The notes beneath the pieces are model-generated. The model was not told the DNA's origin. It saw nothing but the letters and a program-made list of their open reading frames with translations, and did not search any database. A stretch of DNA of 64,000 nt. Source: Cerrena zonata (Eukaryota; Basidiomycota; Agaricomycetes; Polyporales; Cerrenaceae). Made by a program: the position numbers and the translations under genes. The DNA lies in assembly GCA_038087015.1 (NCBI GenBank), contig JASBNA010000004.1:1984001-2048000 (forward strand), read 5' to 3'. This document shows positions 24,108 to 34,935 of the stretch, one piece after another (position 1 is the stretch's first letter; every line of letters begins with the position of its first letter).

Positions 24108-24236
24108 TTATTGACTGAGGAGAGAGAAGACGAGGTCGCTGAGGTAACTGTAGGTGAAAATGCATGTTAGTTCGGGTATTTGTGAATGACATAAGAGTGA
24201 AACTGACTCGTCGCGAGTGCTTTGAGTGAAGGGCAT
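24108..24236 (-). CDS. Arginine attenuator peptide uORF of CPA1 (spliced, 22 residues)
   Basis: On the minus strand, an ATG at 24236 opens a frame of 29 nt. It is interrupted by a 60-nt intron (24148-24207, donor GTCAGT, branch-like CTAAC, acceptor ACCTACAG) and continues for 40 nt to TAA at 24108. The spliced 22-residue peptide contains DDYLSDL. In Neurospora arg-2 and yeast CPA1 the attenuator peptide has a conserved D-Y-(L/I)-S-D core with a critical Asp, and in Neurospora 13 residues run from that Asp to the end. The same spacing is seen here. In those fungi the nascent peptide stalls the ribosome at high arginine and represses the downstream reading frame. The uORF stop is 30 nt before the CPA1 start codon. 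Family role is known; function here is inferred. Confidence 0.8.
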   Translation of the reverse strand: MPFTQSTRDESVSLLCHSQIPELTCIFTYSYLSDLVFSLLSQ

Positions 24237-24847
24237 GTACAAGGGTGCACGCTCTGACTCTGTGAGAGGCGAAGGAGAGAGGCAAGATGGCTTTTCAATT
24301 GGGAACGCAAGAAGCCTCCATCTGTAAATTTATGCTCGCCAGCGCCAGGCGCCGAGTCATCTTCCCACTCTTTCAAACTCAGCCCCTCTCCTCCTCTCTC
24401 TTTCCTTTCCTTCGTGGGCGGAAAAATCTTGCTACCTGCAATCAGCTCATATATCTATCGCTCACATCATGCTCAACATCAACCAACAGGAACCCGATTT
24501 TTTGTAATGCTCGAAATCGTGCTTTCGTGCTTCAGAATAAGTACGTAACCGAGGACGTAACATACCGGTACCCTCAACTTGTGAACGTCTTTATTTATGT
24601 ACGGATCCCCCTACTGGCATCTTGCCGTTACGAAACACCTTGTTCGGAGGTGTCACCGACAGTCAATGAATATTCAAGCTCCGTTCCCTTTCCGACTTGA
24701 GGAGTACATATTCCTTCCTTGATACAAAGACTCTACGGGACTCCGTTATGCTATAGAGATGCAATATACACCTAACATTGCTCAGGGAACAGGTCGAGTA
24801 CGCATCTCGCAGACATGGTTCGGAAATGTCAATAATATTCTGTGTAA
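24237..24847. other. CPA1 promoter and upstream spacer
   Basis: About 600 bases between the uORF of CPA1 and the stop of the next minus-strand gene. Pyrimidine-rich tracts (minus strand purine-rich) near 24361-24420 may be part of the promoter. No conserved protein or RNA gene seen in either strand. Confidence 0.4.
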
Positions 24848-27800
24848 TCAAACACGTTTCTTTCCTCCCCGTGCTCGACCTTTCCCTTTACCCCGAGCTC
24901 GTATTGCAATAGCCTTCACCCGCTTGTGTGTGGGTTCGGATTCAACAGTGGGTAGTGACGTTTGTTCCAACCAGACCTGCACACGTTTCTGCGCATCCTC
25001 ACGTGTAATACGCTCCAATTCTTCTTGATCCTCCCAGGTTCTGTAAGGTATTGAATCCTGGATCTCGCTAAACAGAGTCCCTCCGTTCATGACCCGCTCG
25101 ATACGTTCTCGTTTCTTGTCAGTGGTTTCCTCGACAGAGTCTCCATCCTCCGAGAGATTGGGAGTACAGATCCCCGTTACCTGTACGATAGCTTCATGCT
25201 CTTCCACAAGGAGATCATCCGGCCAGATATTAGTCAGTTGTCTAGAGACATGAACTACGTGATGCTGGAGACTGAATAATGCAATGGCCAGTCGCAACCT
25301 GTCACCCAAATCATCATTAGTCTGAGCTGTTCGCTGGATCGGCAGACTATCCACCAGGGAGGTCGAAATAGTGAAATTGGACATCCAATCGTTCGGATGC
25401 GACGCAAGAATATATAGTCGACCAGATTTGAGATAGAGTGAGAAGACAACCATCCAAGAGGGGATTGTGATAGGGTCGCCAGTTTCACGAGATTGGTGGC
25501 GATGATGCATAAGGAGAAGTTGGAGATGGGGCCTAGAGATATTTTCAATGATATCAATTTCGGAGTTTGCGAGATCGGAGTCGAAACGATCTGTTTCTGA
25601 AGCACGTAGCCCGAGTACGACTGCAGGAGTACTCAACGTTAATGGGAGTTTGCGAGCACGTTCGTAGACTCTGTAGTTGCAGGAATCTTCTGGACAGCGA
25701 GAGCAAAGTCAACCGCAATCGAATTATCGAGTCGAGTATTTTCAAGGTTGAACGGATATTGTATACAAGATTCCCTTGAAAAAGATGTAAGGTAAGCACA
25801 TCAAACGATAACAAATGTGCTACAACATGACTAACCAGATGACCGAGTACTCTGAGAAGCTAGAGAACATACAAGCAATGAACACATTGACATCCGCCCC
25901 AGGTCAAAACCGTCATCATCAGCATGTCACAAAGTCGGCTCAGAAAAGCCGACGAGTCCGCTTCTTCGTTATCTAGCTCTAGCCATTCAGTGCGCATATT
26001 AAACCGGGGTACGTGAGGACGGTGAAGAAAATCAGGTCCAAAATAGGTATCAGATAAATGATTGGACCAAAGCTCTTCCTTCGTGAGGGGTTTCAGTATA
26101 TTGCGTATTGGGTAGAGGTACATAGAGAGAAGATTCTGCATCTCTCTAGATACCATGTCGAAACCCCAGCGGTGTCCTCTCATCGGGCGAATGACGTGAT
26201 CATCTTCAGGCTATGAAATAACCAGGCGAGTGGTTAATACATATCAAAGGACGATTAATTGCATAGAAACCTACTATCCAACCCCATGGTACTGCAAGGC
26301 GTTCCCCCAGTCCATGATCGACGAATAGCAGAGATATACTCAGTGAGCGGAACAAAGTTGTCTGCAGAACAATGTAAGTCGGGAGGCAGGTCATTCACGA
26401 GCAGCTCAGAGTGAGCCCCAGAGTGACCAGGAGGACTTCCCAGTAATTCATGTAGTCGTCGGACATGAGAACGGATGGTGAGTAATGCCACAAGCACTTG
26501 CCATCGATCAAGAAACCTGTCGTCGGGATGAATCACATCCGAGTATTCTGGTTGGAGGGCCGTGATGTTGTGGTATGTTACAGCAATTTGATGAAATTCA
26601 AATTTGGTACTATCACCACCTTCGCCGCTTGCATTTGGTATATGTGTTGGAAGATGTATGAAGATCGATATCATATGTCGGGATAGATGGATGCCAAAAA
26701 CGAAAGTATGGTTGGGTAGTGGCGATGCAGCTTGAGAATCTTTGTGTTGTGCGATTAGCTTTAACAGGGTCGGTTCTGCCAACATTGCCATTCGCCGCTT
26801 GATATCTATAGTGAGCGGACCAAAATCACCTAAACACATATGGTAGTGAGTCGCTGCCGCATGACCCCAGACGTTGGAGCATACGACGTACCTATGACTA
26901 GAAGCGGGAGTTCGGAAGACTTATTATTTGAGTTTGAGCTGTTACAAGAAATATGAAATGAGTAGTCACTTATTCCTAAGTAGAAAATGTCGTACCTGGT
27001 GTACCCAACGTTGTATGAACTGAATAACAACGAGATCGCACACATGAGCCGACGTTCAAACATATAGTCAGTGCCCCCTTCGTATGGCCCTACATGCCTC
27101 ATGATCTGCAATATAGCAGCAACATCATGGCCTGATAATTCTGAAGAAGAGAATGGGAATTCAGCTGAAGGGAATGTATTCGGACCAGTCGGAATAGAGG
27201 TCCAGTGGATCATAGGATCAGGATATTTTCTGTTAATCCAGAGGTGGTAGGCGCAGTCAAGTACCATCTTGATCGTCAAGATACTAAGTGAAGTAGGCGA
27301 TAGCTCTTCATTATAGAAATGAATGTCACCGTTCGATGCCGTTTCGCGCTATGGCATTGTTAGGCAACTTCGACAACAAATATGTAACCGGACTCACAAG
27401 ATTTAGCCAAGCTGGAAGCTCAATGGGTTCATGACACGCCTCGCTCATGAGATTTATAAAAACTGTGGACTCAATGAGTGATATCACGTCCTCCGTCAGA
27501 GCATTCCTGAGAACAGATGTAGGTTTCGAGTCATGCCAGATGTTGGGCCATGGGAAGTGACGTTTATCGGAAATATTCTTTTCCTCTGTTGTGAACCAGC
27601 GTCCCTTAGGACCTCCAGGCGATAGTGAGACTGTCTCGAAGATAAAACCTTTCATATCGGCGGAACCTATTCGGTGACCATAAGTTAGATTTAGAGTTAC
27701 AAGGACTTATGCAAATACTTACTAAATCCCCTGGATCGATTCCTCATACTGTCCAGAGATGGAAGCAAATATCCAATATTGTTCAAGTTCTGATCAGAAT

Positions 27801-28082
27801 ACGAAGTCACGGTGTTAGGTAGGTTATGATTGTCCTGAGGAAACGTCACAGTATCGAACGTAGTATACAAGCGCTAAATCTGGTTGAAGCTCGTGGACTA
27901 GAAGTAATACTTACATCATTTGTGCCAACAACGTGTCCACATTATGCGCGAACGATGCCCTTGGATCGAACTCTGGGAAGGCCTGAGATAAGTTGTCTCG
28001 GTGTCAGTTTCAATCACCCACATCCATAAACATACTACCGGAAATGCCAGAATATGGAAAGATTCATTCCAAGGTTGAGCAT
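24848..28082 (-). CDS. Uncharacterised multi-exon protein with repeated module, C-terminal RG-rich tail
   Basis: Minus-strand open segments joined by short introns run from about 28.0 kb to the stop at 24848-24850. In order, they contain AFPEFDPRASFAHNVDTLLAQMM, GFIFETVSLSPGGPKGRWF, LDCAYHLWINRKYPDPMI, HDVAAILQIMRHVGPYEGG, an FGIHLSRHMISIFIHLP unit, an FSLYLKSGRLYILASHP unit, and a basic tail IRARGKGKGRARGGKKRV. The last two units share a layout: a hydrophobic strand, Arg, IxxHxP, then DD-x-R and ALxxxxxHVxR, suggesting an internal repeat. I do not recognise a family. The pattern resembles the many lineage-specific unknown proteins of Agaricomycetes. The start codon and first exons are unresolved; the upper limit of 28082 is only the most upstream plausible ATG, and the borders of internal exons are approximate. 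Confidence 0.5.
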
Positions 28083-29872
28083 GTTGGTGCTACCTCCTAT
28101 AATTTCTCTGCTTGTGGAGTTGCAATACGTTAACAATCATTGTGATTCATGCAACCTCCGGGCGAGTCTTCGGCTCAACAGAGAATGAGGTCTCCACAAA
28201 TCTATAGGAGTCACTCTCAAAGTCTCAGAGTTACAGCAAAGTCGTACCGTCTCACCTGATACTACTAGCATGCTATGCATGTTCCTAAATAGTAACAATC
28301 ACTCTTTCATGCTGCCGACACAGGATGTTCTGTTAATGCGATGCTGCCCTTGTTCTCCAAGACCACCACAGGGTCAGTGAGACTCACCATTACCCGTATA
28401 GATTCTCCTCAAGTTCCGTAGAGTTCAAATAGCTTATAGCACGTCGCTTTCCTGCTACTCCGTCTCCGGCTTCGACACATCGCGCCTTCCCGTCGGTTTC
28501 TTAGGTTGTCCCCGTCCGAGTTGCGTTGAGAGCTTCTTTCCGATGAGTAACATTCTCTTATTGTTACGTGGTGTAGAGAGTCAGCAACAGTGTATCGCCC
28601 GACTGTCAAGAGATATTTCTGAGCGTGTACGGCGTACGTTCTCTGCGTGTATGCATCCACAATGCGTCCGCTAGTGTCGGATCCGTTCGTGGGTCAAGTC
28701 CGAAAACTTCCAAATACAAATGAGTGATGTCATGTTAGATCAAGAAGAGTTTCTACCACGTTCTCGTTGAGAAAATTTGTGCATCGCACCAGACAGATCA
28801 TCCCGGAATGCACTCGGAGAGACTCGGAAGGAGCATCGTTTGATGGCGGATACCAAATTTGGAATGTCAAAGAAGCTCTTGCCAAGCATCAGCAAATATA
28901 ACAACGTGGTTTCAACGAGTACGGCGCATTCCGCGGACAACCATTCGTCGCATACTCTCATGCTCACCGAGTCTATTCCAAGTTACCGCGGCCGAAGTAT
29001 CTGAATCTCGGGCGCAACGGAGAACTATCAGATCTAAGCTTATCCTATCACAATCCGTGCATAACATCTACTCTCTTTCCTAAGCTGGCCCGTGCCGTTT
29101 GCCGTGACAAAGATTTTCTTGAAACACTCCTCGATGGAGGATGGTCGATTATTTCTAGCGAAATGACGACTTGGATATATATTGGGTCTGGGTCTCTTTG
29201 CTACATTGCTTATGCAGACATATTCAGGATTACGAATACAAGTGCTTAGTGCTTAATTAGCAATCCTTTGCTTTGGGGACATATATGCCACGGTTAGACA
29301 TCTTTCATATATGTTTTCGGAGATAGACCGAACTTTGCCTGCAGACTCATGCTAATCCCTGTAGGTATGTTGTTATTCCCATAGAAGGACATGCAACCCG
29401 AACTGATTCCAAGGCTCTGGCCCTATCGAGGGTCCGAGTTGACAGTGAGTCCTGAAAATTTACACCTTTTTCACCCGACAAGGTCCTTCGTCATACCTTC
29501 TCTCCTGCTTTACAGACGAATCCAGCTTCGCAAGCTAGTCTCGACCTCCAGGATGTGGGATATCGTGTGCGTCTGTTAGATAAGCCAGTGACGTCCGATT
29601 TCCCCCATGCCAATTCGGGAGCTTAAGTTCATACCTATTTTCAATAGATGTATCTAGTGAAGATTCGGATCTCTATGTACCTATGATTCACTGTCATACC
29701 TAAGCACTCAGGTCGCAACCTCGGCTGTCTGATTACAATGACTGCACTGGTGACTTCACGGGTGTCGCATATAAGAACAGCTGGTAATGCGATGTCTTCC
29801 TCAGTTTATAAACTCAGGGCTCAGAAAACATTTCCTGCAACATAATCCAAGTCTGTTTAATCTCTCAGCTTC
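28083..29872. other. Long non-coding or decayed stretch
   Basis: Nearly 1.8 kb without a gene I can support. Short open frames occur on both strands (for example 28409-28660 minus, 28777-29004 plus, 29391-29579 plus), but none shows a recognisable motif, a consistent intron chain or protein-like composition. It could hold promoters for the flanking genes or an old relic. Confidence 0.4.
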
Positions 29873-32078
29873 ATGGCTTCTCACCAGTTTAGATCTGCTG
29901 ATGCTCCCAACCGTGTTCCCCGTGGCAGCGCATGCCTCAGTTGTCGTCGTCGAAAGATGGTATGCAACGTCTCCCGAGGTTACTAATCTAACTGACCCTG
30001 ACCGCCCTTTAGAGATGCGATGGTGTCAGACCCGTCTGTGGCCAATGTATCCACATGGAACGGGAATATGTATGCGTTCTCAGTAATTCTCCCCGTGCAT
30101 TTACTCATTGTCGGCCTTGTTTTGTCGTCAGGATTGCGAGTACACTGATGGAACTGCACCTAGTCCCACTCAAGTTCTGGAGCGTAACATTTCACGACTC
30201 GAAGCTCGTATTCGAGAACTGGAATCAAGGCCCTCAATCCCCGACTGCAGGGCCATCACGTTCATCACGTACTCGTTCAGGTTAGTTTTACATTCATTCA
30301 TACGTATATGCCCTAACTTTGGGATGTACACAGGCTCTACGACACAAGTCGCTCGACAAAGCTCAGTGGGCTCTGGATCCTCTGACATTGCAATTCCAAG
30401 TGATCCTACTTTAGAGCCTCATCCCACTGTTGTTCGGCTTCTGTGAGCATCGTCTCTCGCCATACATACAAGGAAACCTACTGATGTCATCGCAGGGTCA
30501 GTATCTTTGTTCCTATAGCGCCTCAGGTGGGATTTTTCCTCAACCTAGCTCGCTTCTTGGATGCTGTCTATATTGCCGACCCCGCTTTAAGGCGGACGCG
30601 TCTGTCTCCATGCCTTCTTGATACAGTGTTGCTCTGGGGTGCTCGTATATCTTCCAACACCTCAATCAGAGCTCATGAGGACAAACTCCTTGGAAGGGCG
30701 GTGCAGTCCATCTCGGACGCATTGCCCCAAGTGGCATCCCTTCAGCATAATGCTATCCACGTAATTCAGGCCGAAGTTCTCCTTTCTAATTACTTCTTCT
30801 GCAAAAATCGTTACTTGGAGGGCACTTACCATTGCAGCGCTGCTGTAGCTCTGGCCATGAGTTGCAAACTACATCGCATCCGGAGTACTTCGACCGTTAT
30901 GGAGGCCGCTGGGGTATCCCGCCTTGCTAGCTTCACTCTCCCACCTCCTATCGATGGTGTGGAAGAAGGTGAACGGATATGTGCCTTTTGGTCGGTGTTC
31001 ACACTTGATAGAAGCTGGTCGGTCGCCCAAGGCACCGCACCTAATGATGTATTCAGCGGAGTACAGATAGACACTCCATGGCCAACAGAAATGGCCGTTT
31101 ATGAAGAGGTATGCCATATTTCCCCCCACTAATTTATCAACAACATCGTCTGATTTTTCGACATTAATAGCGTGGACTTTCACCTCAGTTACGTGGATCC
31201 AACACTATTTACAATTTCTTCAACGCCCCCACACCTCAATTCACCGGTGACGGCATGTCCTCTCTCGCACTAAAGGCTAAATCAGCTGCCTTGTTCGAAC
31301 GAGCGACTCGATTAGCATCGCAATGGTCACCAAGTTAGTATAGTTTCAAATAAACTCTCCAACTGGTGTATTGATCGTGGTTTATAGCAATGCCCAACTT
31401 TGATGTGTATTACATGGAGGTATTACGTCTCGACGCTCTAATTCAACACTTTACAGCTACCCTCGTTCCTGTAAACGAAGCGGACCTCTCTTCGCCAGAA
31501 ATAACTGTGGACCTCTTGTTGACTCATACTTACGCCCATGCAGCCTCCGTCCGTCTTCATACTAGGCTTGAAGTCGCTGATAGCATTATGGCCAGGCGGG
31601 ATGTTTCGGCTGCACGGTCTGCAGTTATAGCACTCAATAGTGTTGACGTCGCCCACATTCCGTTTGTTGATCCTATATTTGCGGTAAGTTGAAGTCATTT
31701 CTGTCGTTTATCGTAATTTGGCTGACTCGTCAATTAGATGCTATGGACGGTGGTAGGACAAGCACTCATTGGTGGACTATATCTCGCGTTCTTCTCACCT
31801 TCCGCAAATGTAATAACCTCTGAGACAACAGGATCCACTACACAGGTTGCAAACATTACCCAGAATGATCGACGATTGTTGGTAGACTTGATGACCAAGG
31901 TCTTGAATACGATGAAGAAGCTGGCGAATGTCTCTCCTTTGATGAGTGAGTTTCTTTTCCAAGGCAACGCATGATCAAGAATAATGACTTATATCTCCAT
32001 GATGATATTACAGCCTTACAGGCTTCCTATCTAGACGAGGAACTGCAGAAACATGGCCTCACTATCGCTAGTGTTTGA
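29873..32078 (+). CDS. Zn2Cys6 fungal-specific transcription factor
   Basis: Start at 29873 (MASHQFRSADAPNRVPRGSA). The Zn2Cys6 binuclear cluster is split by two introns and reads CLSCRRRKM-RCDGVRPVCGQC-IHMEREYDC, giving the spacing C-x2-C-x6-C-x6-C-x2-C-x8-C. A coiled-coil linker follows (LERNISRLEARIRELES). The middle homology region has FLNLARFLDAVYIADPALR, LLDTVLLWGARIS, AVALAMSCKLHRI and RICAFWSVFTLDRSWSVAQG, typical of the fungal_trans domain. The protein ends SYLDEELQKHGLTIASV, and the total is about 590 residues over about eight to ten exons. Such proteins bind CGG half-sites and regulate metabolism, but the target is unknown and no obviously co-regulated cluster adjoins it. Confidence 0.88.
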
Positions 32079-32379
32079 TTATAGATTACTCCGAATCCTA
32101 ATGGCAGCATTCCGATCATAATATGGCGTAATAATGTATCCCTTTAGCTCCACTCCATTCCCATTAGATCCATATAGAAGCTCCTCCCTTCCATACTTAC
32201 AAATAATGCATTTATATCACAACTCTGATATTGAGTCTCATGTCGCGATGTCTATAAGGGCCGGCTACTTCTAAGTTGACATATGTGGTTACAGCACCGC
32301 GATCGATCATGGCGTTAAGAGACAATGATGGTGCGCAGGTTGCACTCACCACAGCTTGCATATTATTACCATAACCTCA
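32079..32379. other. Intergenic
   Basis: About 300 bases with the 3' UTR of the Zn2Cys6 gene and the promoter of the BSD-domain gene; nothing else recognised. Confidence 0.4.
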
Positions 32380-33997
32380 ATGAACTTCCTAGACACTTAC
32401 GATATCACGAGCCCGAATGCACAGACGGGTAACCAGGAAGTCCAACAGAGTCTGAATGAGGAAGTCAACCAGGTAGTTGGTCAACTAAGCAGATTCTGGG
32501 GCGGTTTCCGGAAGCAAGTAAGCGTCCAGTGCTATACATGGATAGGCAGATCTTATTGGGTCTCCGTCTCTTACAGAGTCAAGCAGCGTTTGAGATTGCA
32601 AAGAAGGACTTGGGCCAGGTGGTATCTCAGGCTCAAACTGAACTTACCAAGTTAACTACAGAAGGTTCCGCTGCTGCGTCTTCCTCTGGTGAGGGCTCAC
32701 GAGAGCCCGCCACCACGCCAGAAGAAATACCGTCCGAAATCTCTAACGAGAAAGAAGCAGAGCCACCAGCATCTGATGATACGAGCGCGAGCTCATCATC
32801 GTCGGGACATGCACGAACAGCGTCACAGAACCTCTTCACGCGGTTACAAGCATCTCTACCACCTAACCTAATGTCTACGGTTCAGAGCCAACTTCCAGAA
32901 GCACTTAAGCAACCGGGATCCATTGACTTCACTCAGCTAAGGACAACCCTGACCTCGGAATTCCAAAGAGTGCAGGGTATCACACGAGTCCAAGCGGAGG
33001 AATATGTCCACAAGAGTGAAAGTCTATTCCGGGAAGCTGGGGAATTCTTGAAGGAGGCTGTGAAGGTTATTCCTCCTGAGGAAGGTGGAAGTGTTGCACC
33101 TGCAGGAACACTATGGGATGGTACCGACATTTGGATGCTTCCAGAGGCAGGATCATCCTACAAAGACAAAGGAAAGGAGAAGGAACGCCATTCGTCGTCA
33201 TCGGGACGACCGTCTGTAGACGGTCTTCGGGCAGTTGCTACTAGAGCTGAGGCATTGCTGAAACAGCTACGCCACGATCCTGAAGTTATTAGGGTTGACC
33301 CATTAGCAGACGAGCGGGCAAGCCAACTGTACGAGGCGTGGAAGAAAAATAAGGTAGTTTCTAAGGAAGGTGGAATGGCGGGTGTTGAATGGCAAAATGA
33401 TATTCAAACGGCACTGGACGATCCTGTAGACGGAGATGCTTTGAAGACAACGTTTAGTACCCTGGGTGTGTTCCAACTCCTTATGCTTCTCTATAGACCG
33501 TGTGCTGAATATCTTTCTGTCTAGTTCCTTCGCATATATCCGAAGAAGAATTCTGGACACGATACTTCTTCCGTGTACACCAGGTCGAGCAGGAAGAGGA
33601 GCGACGCAAAGCTCTTATTCAAGGTGAGTTCAATGTGTGTGAATGCTCGTAATTTATTCATGCGTTCATTACAGGGACGACCGAAAAGGAGGACGATTTC
33701 AGTTGGGAAGACGATGAAGATGAGGCAACATCACCGACTACCACTACTCAAGTAGTACCACAGCAACTGGCAATCGAGCCTGGCACCGCAGACCTGGCGG
33801 CGAGTCTCTCAACCCTGAAAGCAAATGCTGAGAGACCGGATGCCAATCTTTTAGCAGAACCTCAGGACTCTAGACGACAAAGCAGTGAAGACAGCTATGA
33901 TGTCGTTTCTTCTCAGGTCAGCAATAATGGCGAGACCAAAATAGAGCAGGCTGCAAAGACTAAAGAGGCGGACGAGGATGATAGTGACTGGGAATAA
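32380..33997 (+). CDS. BSD-domain protein
   Basis: Start at 32380 (MNFLDTYDITSPNAQ). The N-terminal helical region (LNEEVNQVVGQLSRFWGGFRKQ, FEIAKKDLGQVVSQAQTELT) looks coiled-coil. An acidic/Ser-rich linker follows, then a second helical region. Near residues 220-330 is a BSD domain: IRVDPLADERASQLYEAWKK, EWQNDIQTALDDPVDGDALK, LVPSHISEEEFWTRYFFRVH with the hallmark hydrophobic and Phe-Trp residues. The tail is acidic and disordered and ends EADEDDSDWE. BSD domains occur in TFIIH p62, synapse-associated proteins and fungal Dos2-like proteins. This architecture (N-terminal amphipathic helices plus BSD) is closest to the SYAP1/Dos2 class, whose molecular role is not well defined. About 500 residues. 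Confidence 0.85.
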
Positions 33998-34168
33998 TTG
34001 GGCATTTCAACCCATTTGGGTTGTTTGATGTAAATAAGGATACAGTTATAAAACATATGTAGATGAAAGTTTGTCCTCAAACCGAATTCCAGTCCTCCAT
34101 GCTTCAAGTTTTGCTAAACGTGAGCAATCTGAGAAACAAAACATGTAGATACGATTGCGGTCGCTGTT

Positions 34169-34242
34169 TGGACATGTCCGGGATTGAACCGGACCCCTCT
34201 CGCATGCTAAGCGAGCGTGATAACCAACTACACCACATGCCC
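34169..34242 (-). tRNA. tRNA-Ala(AGC)
   Basis: A minus-strand cloverleaf with acceptor GGGCATG/CATGTCC and discriminator A. The anticodon stem CTCGC/GCGAG closes the loop TTAGCAT, giving anticodon AGC (Ala). The T loop is TTCAATC. No intron; 74 nt. It marks the left side of the transposon island that follows. Confidence 0.93.
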
Positions 34243-34560
34243 ATTATAATGAGCTGCTTCTGAGTTCATTCAACTGTACTGAAGGTTTTTGGTATTTCGA
34301 ATAATCATTCAGCCTTTAGCTCTTTACGAGTTGCGAGGTTGACTGATGTACATGCCGTTAGAATGAGCTGAGATTTAAGGAGTAGTATAATCTCTTATCA
34401 ATAAGATCTAGATTCAGGTACAATACGTATTGATACAACTTATTATTATTAAGTGTACTACGTTGATCGATAATATAACCTAGTATTAATATACCATACA
34501 TGAAATATATTATACTATGGTACGGTTGGCGTAATAAGTTGTACTACTTGGTATGGTGGA
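34243..34560. repeat. AT-rich flank of the mobile-element island
   Basis: Very AT-rich, with many short palindromic words (TAGTATAATC, GTACAATACGTATTG, ATATATTATACTATGGTAC). A similar AT-rich patch with GTACAATATAATACG lies at 41560-41660 beyond the companion gene. These may be insertion scars or terminal parts of old elements. I could not define a target-site duplication. Confidence 0.35.
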
Positions 34561-34699
34561 ACAGTAATGCGCGACCAGGTGGACTGCGTCTAGTCAGACA
34601 GCTTTGTGTAAAGTCATGGAAATCCACTGCCAGTGGTCAAGCCAAGGTCAAGCTTGCAATGTGAAATTTCGGTCACGTAAACACGAGCGTTCCTGACAC

Positions 34700-34810
34700 T
34701 GTCGGAGATTTCCTGGTGTCGATTATAACGAGGCTTGGTTGTAATCGGCTTACACCGAGTCCTGTGTCCGGTATAATCGGTTATGACTAACCGTTAAGCG
34801 CTCACACCGC
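34700..34810. repeat. Subterminal repeat cluster, TATAATCGG-like
   Basis: Copies of a TATAATCGG-like word occur close together in both orientations upstream of the transposase: CGATTATAACGAG, GGTTGTAATCGGC and GGTATAATCGGTTATG. CACTA/EnSpm-type elements carry such short subterminal repeats as transposase binding sites, so this could be the left subterminal region of the Plavaka element. The outer terminal inverted repeat was not found. Confidence 0.35.
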
Positions 34811-34935
34811 GGTTGGAATCGAGTTACGATCGATACGTTCTCACTCCTGTACTCTGTCTGCTGTTTCCCCCTCCCCCTTCACCATTTATTACGGATATAT
34901 CCTTTCCCTCGTAACAATAATCACACAAACTATCT

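Noticed and set aside
24167..24376. Two overlapping longer minus-strand frames in the CPA1 leader
   Set aside because: They overlap the spliced attenuator uORF but show no conserved peptide; the short spliced frame explains the region better.
28409..28660. 83-codon minus-strand frame, Arg/Ser-rich
   Set aside because: No supporting exon or motif; it looks like chance in non-coding DNA.
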